A DNA stretch of 64,000 bases, taken from UBA6059 sp965227155. Its GTDB lineage: Bacteria > Bacteroidota > Bacteroidia > Cytophagales > Cyclobacteriaceae. Both the position numbers and the translations under genes were made by a program. The stretch lies in contig OZ245731.1 of assembly GCA_965227155.1 (NCBI GenBank), forward strand, positions 186,001 through 250,000, read 5' to 3'. The notes beneath the pieces were generated by a model. It saw only the letters and a program-made list of their open reading frames with translations, had not been told where the DNA came from and ran no database searches. Within the stretch, counting starts at the first letter, position 1; the number at the start of each line of letters is the position of its first letter. Below are positions 59,982-64,000 of this stretch, in pieces.

Positions 59982-62900
59982 TTATTGCTTGATAATCCTA
60001 AAATCAGCCACCTGATCCTTACCAAAAGTTATTTTCAGAATATAAACTCCATGTGCCAGTTGGCTCATGTCAATCTGCCCATTTGTTAACCGCACATCGG
60101 CCCGATCTATGAGCATACCATTAAGATTATATAGCCCATAGTCTCTAAGCTGGGGCACCTCTACTTGCAAATACTCTATTACTGGGTTGGGGTAAACTTT
60201 GATTTGGTTTCGCAAATCATCATCGATTGAAGTAATTACCCCTCTTATGATTTCTATTTCGTATGTCTGAGAAGAGCCATCCTGCGCTGCTATGGTGATA
60301 ACCGCTACACCTGGCAAGCTCTCTGGCATGTCCACTGCCACAGTAGAAAGGTTGCTTTCTGCGACAGCATCTATTTCTGGCAATCCAATTCGATTCCACT
60401 CCAGGCTGAACTGATCACTTCCATTAAGCTCAAGATCAACAGATTCCCCATTGACCAAAATATCAGTTAATGCTGTATTGCCATCAGGATCGGCCCTAGT
60501 AAAATGTACTTTATAGCTACGCTTGCCAACATAATTTTCTGCTCGCACTGTGACAATAGCAGTACCTGGTATTTCAGTGGCTTGTTTAACCGTCAGTGTG
60601 GCGCTGTTATTATTGGTAACTGCCGTTACAAATGGCTGCGATGTAGCGGCAAAGGGTAATTCAAACGAATACTCGTATTGATTAACATCGAAATCTGCCA
60701 CTGGCTCGCCATTCACAAATAGTCCCGCAAGAGAAGCATCTTCATCAGCACCTAGAATGCCGAAATTTACAGTGTAAGTGGTAGTCTCATTCGTACCCGG
60801 TGCTGATACAATTACCTGGGTAGTGCCGGGAAGCCTTGGAGGTATAACATACTCCACAGTAGCAGCGGGATCAGTCGCAATACCTGTGACGGTTGGTATC
60901 AGAGGCGTACCTGCTGGCAGCAGTATATCATAATCCAAGGTAGCAGCATTGAAGCCTCCCACACTGGCACCATCAACCAGGAGTTCAGCAAGACTTAGGT
61001 CACCATTAAAATCAATTGCTTCAAAAGTAATTGTATATACCTGACTTTCACCTGTTTCAGCTACTACGGTAATTGTTGCTATACCCGGCACAGCAGCCGC
61101 CTGAACAACAGTGACTGTGGCATTTGCATCTCTTGCAATTGCCTCTACAAGTGGTAATTCCTCATTATCCTTTGGCCAGCCAAACGTATAATTGAGTGAA
61201 GAAGCATCAAAACCCGGTAACTTCTCACCATCTACTTCAATATGACCCAATCGAGTATCGGCACTTGCTCCGGTCAGTTGAATTTCGACCAAACTTAGGG
61301 CAATATTAGCATCCACGGGCAGCTCAGCTTCACTACCATCCAATGGTGCATAAACTTCCAGGCTTGATTTGAGCAATGTCTCCTCATCTGCAATCCATGC
61401 AATTTCCTGGGGTGTCATACCGGCGCGGTAGAACAATAGATTGCTGTAAGAAGTATTGTCAGACAAGCCTGCACTATGTAAAGTGACCGTCTCGGGCTGT
61501 AGTTGTTCACTGACTTCACCTACCATGTTTCCATTCACATAGAGCAAGGTGCGCTGGGCAGCATAATAATGGGTTAAGGTTATGGTATGCCATTGGGCGT
61601 TGTTTGCAGAAGGCCCTGTGATTACATTACCATTGGCTCCATTGTAAACTAGCTGGCCACCTGCATTTATGCTTAGATCTATTGCGCCAGACCTGGTTTG
61701 CACTTCTGCCAATTGACCCGCACCATCCGTATTCACTTCAAATGAAAGCGTGAAGGAATGAACTGTGCCATCAGGAGAAAAACTGATACCTCTATCCTGA
61801 TAGATTCCATCCATTGTGACAGAAGTATTGTTATACTTTATTGGGTTAGATTTACCTGCAGCTAAAGCATCAAACAAAGACGGCACGATGGTCAAAAACA
61901 TTTCATGATAGCCGGCCCTGTTTGGATGGGCATTATCCAAATTGCCATTGCCTAGTCGGGCCTGGTAATCTGTCACCCACTTACCAGTACCATCATCCAG
62001 AGCACCCAGGAAATTGACAGTAGGAATATCCCATTGCGCCATTTCAATATTGGCATTGATAACATACTCGTATTCATCATCATAAAATCCATTAGGGTAA
62101 TTATTGGTAGCAACCGGTACGATATCAAACGTTTGGGCCTTTTCTATCAAGGTCTCCATTCCGTTCAAATAGGTATCTACAGTGACCTGCTTATCAGCTG
62201 CTGATAAAATACCCTCATTACCAAGAGCAAGGCCATACATCACATACGGCATACCTGTAGCCAATAAATCAGACTCAAATCGATTTATTACATCGGCTGT
62301 AGTATTCCCACCAATGGAGATATTAGTGGTATTCCAATCGATGCTACTAGCCTCTTCTTCGAAGCGTACCTGCAAAAGGGAATCGTATTTAAAGGCCCAT
62401 CCTTCAAAAGGCCCACTGGCTGTGGGTACCGGGAAGCCTGCCGCAACAGATGACCCCATGAATGCAATGCCAAACTCTGTTTCTTCTGCATTTCTATGGA
62501 AATACTGCTGGTTTTGTAGGTCTATCGTGATGTTGTAGACACCCTGTGCCAGATTAATTGGAGTCAACTCCTGCCCCCCTGATTCATCAGGAAAATGCAT
62601 GGCGATAGAATTGCTACTATTGGCTATTTTTCGGAATTCTCGATAATTGCCATAATTATCGGAAGTCACGATCAAATAGCGGAAGTTAGCAGCGTCGTTG
62701 GGGTTATCAGCAAATGTGAAGTCCACCTCCCCGGCCCAAACGCCGTTAGCCTGATAGGTTAACGTATCTCCATCGCCAGACCATGCACCTTCGGTACCAT
62801 TACCACGAACAACAACTTTGTAGTCCCAAACTATTTCATAGGTTGGATTATCACCAGTGAAGTCTACCCTAATTCTGGCAGGCCCAACCCAGTCAGGGCT

Positions 62901-64000
62901 CAGACCAATAGCCGCACCGCCTTCAGCTATGATATTAGCTGACTGCACACCATAATACTGTGGTGCATTATTTTCCATAGTAAAGAACTGAAAAGATTTG
63001 GCCGGATCACCATCCAGGAAGGTGTAGCCTGTAAATATTCCGGTAAGTACTCCATTTTCACCGGGCATTTGCATCAATGATATAGCATCTATAGTGCTGG
63101 TACCGCCCGGCTCACCTTCCAGGCCATTACCAAACGCATAAAAATTGGTGATTTGATTGCTTATGCTAATGCTGTAGGATGCCGCAATTTCAGGATTGGC
63201 AACACTTTCTGCGGTTACGATAACAGTGCCGTTTTTCTTCGGATAGATTTTTCCATTGTCATCAATGTGAGCAATAGAAGGATCATTGACAGACCAGATT
63301 ACAGATTGATCTTCAAAATCACCGGGTATTGTCTGCACATTCATCTGTGTGGTGCCTAAAGGCGTAGTGATGTCAGCACCATTTAGTATGATGGCAGTTA
63401 GTCCTTGCTCAACTGTGAAATTGATCGTATAAAAATTGATAGTGGTCTTGTTCTCGGCAATGACTACAATAGTTGCTGCCCCAGGAAGGCTCTGTGGTTG
63501 ATTGATCTCTACGACCGCATTGCCATCACTTGCAAAAGCTGTAACCGTAGGGGCTTCCTCGGTGCCTAGTGGCAATTCAATGTTGTAGGAATTGGTGGTA
63601 CTAATAAAGCCATCTAATACCTCCCCATCCAATCTAACCTGGAATAAATCTGCATTAGCACTTGGATTGTTGACATTGAAATCAATAGTGTAGGTTTTGG
63701 TGAAATTGGTATTCTCCGCAGTGACTATTATGGTAGCTTCACCATTGGTGCCTGTAGCCTGTGTGATATCAACACTTGCGGCAGCATCGCTAGCAGTTGC
63801 GGCTACCTGCGGCGCAGAGGTAGTGCCAAAAGGCAAATTCACTGTATAGTCCAGCTTACTGGCATCAAAGTTTTGAAGAGCATTGCCGTTGATTGTTATG
63901 GAGGCCAATCTGGCATCAGCAGATTCCCCTTCCAGACTTAGTTCTACCGTTGATTGGGCCAGGTTGGTCAATACAGGCAATGTATTTTCTGAACCATCCA
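59982..64000 (-). CDS. Giant T9SS protein with SGNH hydrolase, LamG and cadherin-like domains (5' end beyond the window)
   Basis: The frame stays open to base 64000 (DGSENTLPVLTNLAQSTVEL in the last codons), so at least 1339 residues are present and the N-terminus is missing. In order: two cadherin-like beta-sandwich repeats (ASITINGNALQNFDASKLDY type, 63400-63930), a BIG2-like Ig domain (about 63140-63400), a SusE-like segment (62480-63140), an SGNH/GDSL esterase domain (about 61880-62480) with GSS (nucleophile region), GGNT, GLALGNEG and DNAHPNRAGYH (Asp-His), a LamG domain (about 61340-61860), four more cadherin-like repeats and a T9SS type A signal (IKVYPNPVIEYLQVEVPQL). Likely a secreted polysaccharide or acyl-ester hydrolase anchored at the surface. 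The segment before the first repeat echoes LDGSEAELPV after the LamG domain, suggesting another LamG upstream. Confidence 0.88.
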   Translation of the reverse strand, partial: DGSENTLPVLTNLAQSTVELSLEGESADARLASITINGNALQNFDASKLDYTVNLPFGTTSAPQVAATASDAAASVDITQATGTNGEATIIVTAENTNFTKTYTIDFNVNNPSANADLFQVRLDGEVLDGFISTTNSYNIELPLGTEEAPTVTAFASDGNAVVEINQPQSLPGAATIVVIAENKTTINFYTINFTVEQGLTAIILNGADITTPLGTTQMNVQTIPGDFEDQSVIWSVNDPSIAHIDDNGKIYPKKNGTVIVTAESVANPEIAASYSISISNQITNFYAFGNGLEGEPGGTSTIDAISLMQMPGENGVLTGIFTGYTFLDGDPAKSFQFFTMENNAPQYYGVQSANIIAEGGAAIGLSPDWVGPARIRVDFTGDNPTYEIVWDYKVVVRGNGTEGAWSGDGDTLTYQANGVWAGEVDFTFADNPNDAANFRYLIVTSDNYGNYREFRKIANSSNSIAMHFPDESGGQELTPINLAQGVYNITIDLQNQQYFHRNAEETEFGIAFMGSSVAAGFPVPTASGPFEGWAFKYDSLLQVRFEEEASSIDWNTTNISIGGNTTADVINRFESDLLATGMPYVMYGLALGNEGILSAADKQVTVDTYLNGMETLIEKAQTFDIVPVATNNYPNGFYDDEYEYVINANIEMAQWDIPTVNFLGALDDGTGKWVTDYQARLGNGNLDNAHPNRAGYHEMFLTIVPSLFDALAAGKSNPIKYNNTSVTMDGIYQDRGISFSPDGTVHSFTLSFEVNTDGAGQLAEVQTRSGAIDLSINAGGQLVYNGANGNVITGPSANNAQWHTITLTHYYAAQRTLLYVNGNMVGEVSEQLQPETVTLHSAGLSDNTSYSNLLFYRAGMTPQEIAWIADEETLLKSSLEVYAPLDGSEAELPVDANIALSLVEIQLTGASADTRLGHIEVDGEKLPGFDASSLNYTFGWPKDNEELPLVEAIARDANATVTVVQAAAVPGIATITVVAETGESQVYTITFEAIDFNGDLSLAELLVDGASVGGFNAATLDYDILLPAGTPLIPTVTGIATDPAATVEYVIPPRLPGTTQVIVSAPGTNETTTYTVNFGILGADEDASLAGLFVNGEPVADFDVNQYEYSFELPFAATSQPFVTAVTNNNSATLTVKQATEIPGTAIVTVRAENYVGKRSYKVHFTRADPDGNTALTDILVNGESVDLELNGSDQFSLEWNRIGLPEIDAVAESNLSTVAVDMPESLPGVAVITIAAQDGSSQTYEIEIIRGVITSIDDDLRNQIKVYPNPVIEYLQVEVPQLRDYGLYNLNGMLIDRADVRLTNGQIDMSQLAHGVYILKITFGKDQVADFRIIKQ

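Overview
The window reads as chromosomal DNA of a member of Bacteroidota, most likely a marine or soil Cytophagales-type bacterium. The signs are four secreted giants or repeat proteins ending in type IX secretion (T9SS) type A sorting domains, DUF4249 lipoproteins, a HYC_CC_PP metal-cluster protein pair, TAnnTTTG-type promoter boxes, weak Shine-Dalgarno sequences and frequent GTG/TTG starts. No transposase, prophage, reverse transcriptase or CRISPR array was found.

Layout. 1-10.3 kb (minus): a heavy-metal (probably copper/silver-type) resistance cluster, transcribed HYC_CC_PP protein, TonB-dependent receptor, HMA protein, second HYC_CC_PP protein, CusA, CusC, CusB (cut by the window edge). 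Two four-helix-bundle (23S rRNA IVS-type) genes are wedged between the efflux genes, and two families of short degenerate repeats occur here, some in frame inside cusA, cusC and cusB. 10.4-12.7 kb: a DUF433/DUF5615 toxin-antitoxin pair, a membrane-anchored unknown and an ECF sigma factor. 12.7-16.9 kb (plus): a compact operon of a C39-like cysteine peptidase, a RimK-type ATP-grasp ligase, a GCS2-type amidoligase and an N-formylglutamate amidohydrolase-like enzyme, which looks like a peptide or amide conjugation pathway of unknown product. 17.0-22.5 kb: a six-PAS membrane histidine kinase and a cytosolic hybrid kinase. 22.6-25.3 kb: an accessory island with DUF2200, DUF4160/DUF2442-HTH and DUF3368/UPF0175 pairs, and copies of a palindromic repeat. 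25.3-31.9 kb: universal stress protein plus complete mrpABCDEFG cation/proton antiporter. 32.0-39.3 kb: small membrane protein and valS, two MFS transporters around fumarylacetoacetase, and a 50-residue zinc-ribbon membrane protein.

39.3-43.4 kb: surface lipoproteins (SusE/F-like, two DUF4249, one unknown). 43.4-54.9 kb: two giant T9SS cadherin-repeat proteins, one with a BNR-type head and one with an ELWxxDGT head; their last 590 or so residues are an almost identical, indel-free 1.77-kb duplication. 55-57.5 kb: an M14-type metallopeptidase. 57.6-58.1 kb: a truncated tRNA-like sequence, tRNA-Pro(TGG) and a cluster of five GGTACC motifs. 58.1-64 kb (minus): two T9SS proteins in one operon, one a duplicated domain of unknown function, the other a giant carrying an SGNH hydrolase domain and cadherin-like beta-sandwich repeats, cut by the window edge.

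The most noteworthy items are the amidoligase operon, the repeat/four-helix-bundle insertions in the metal-efflux operon, the indel-free duplication between the two giant adhesins, and the tRNA scar.
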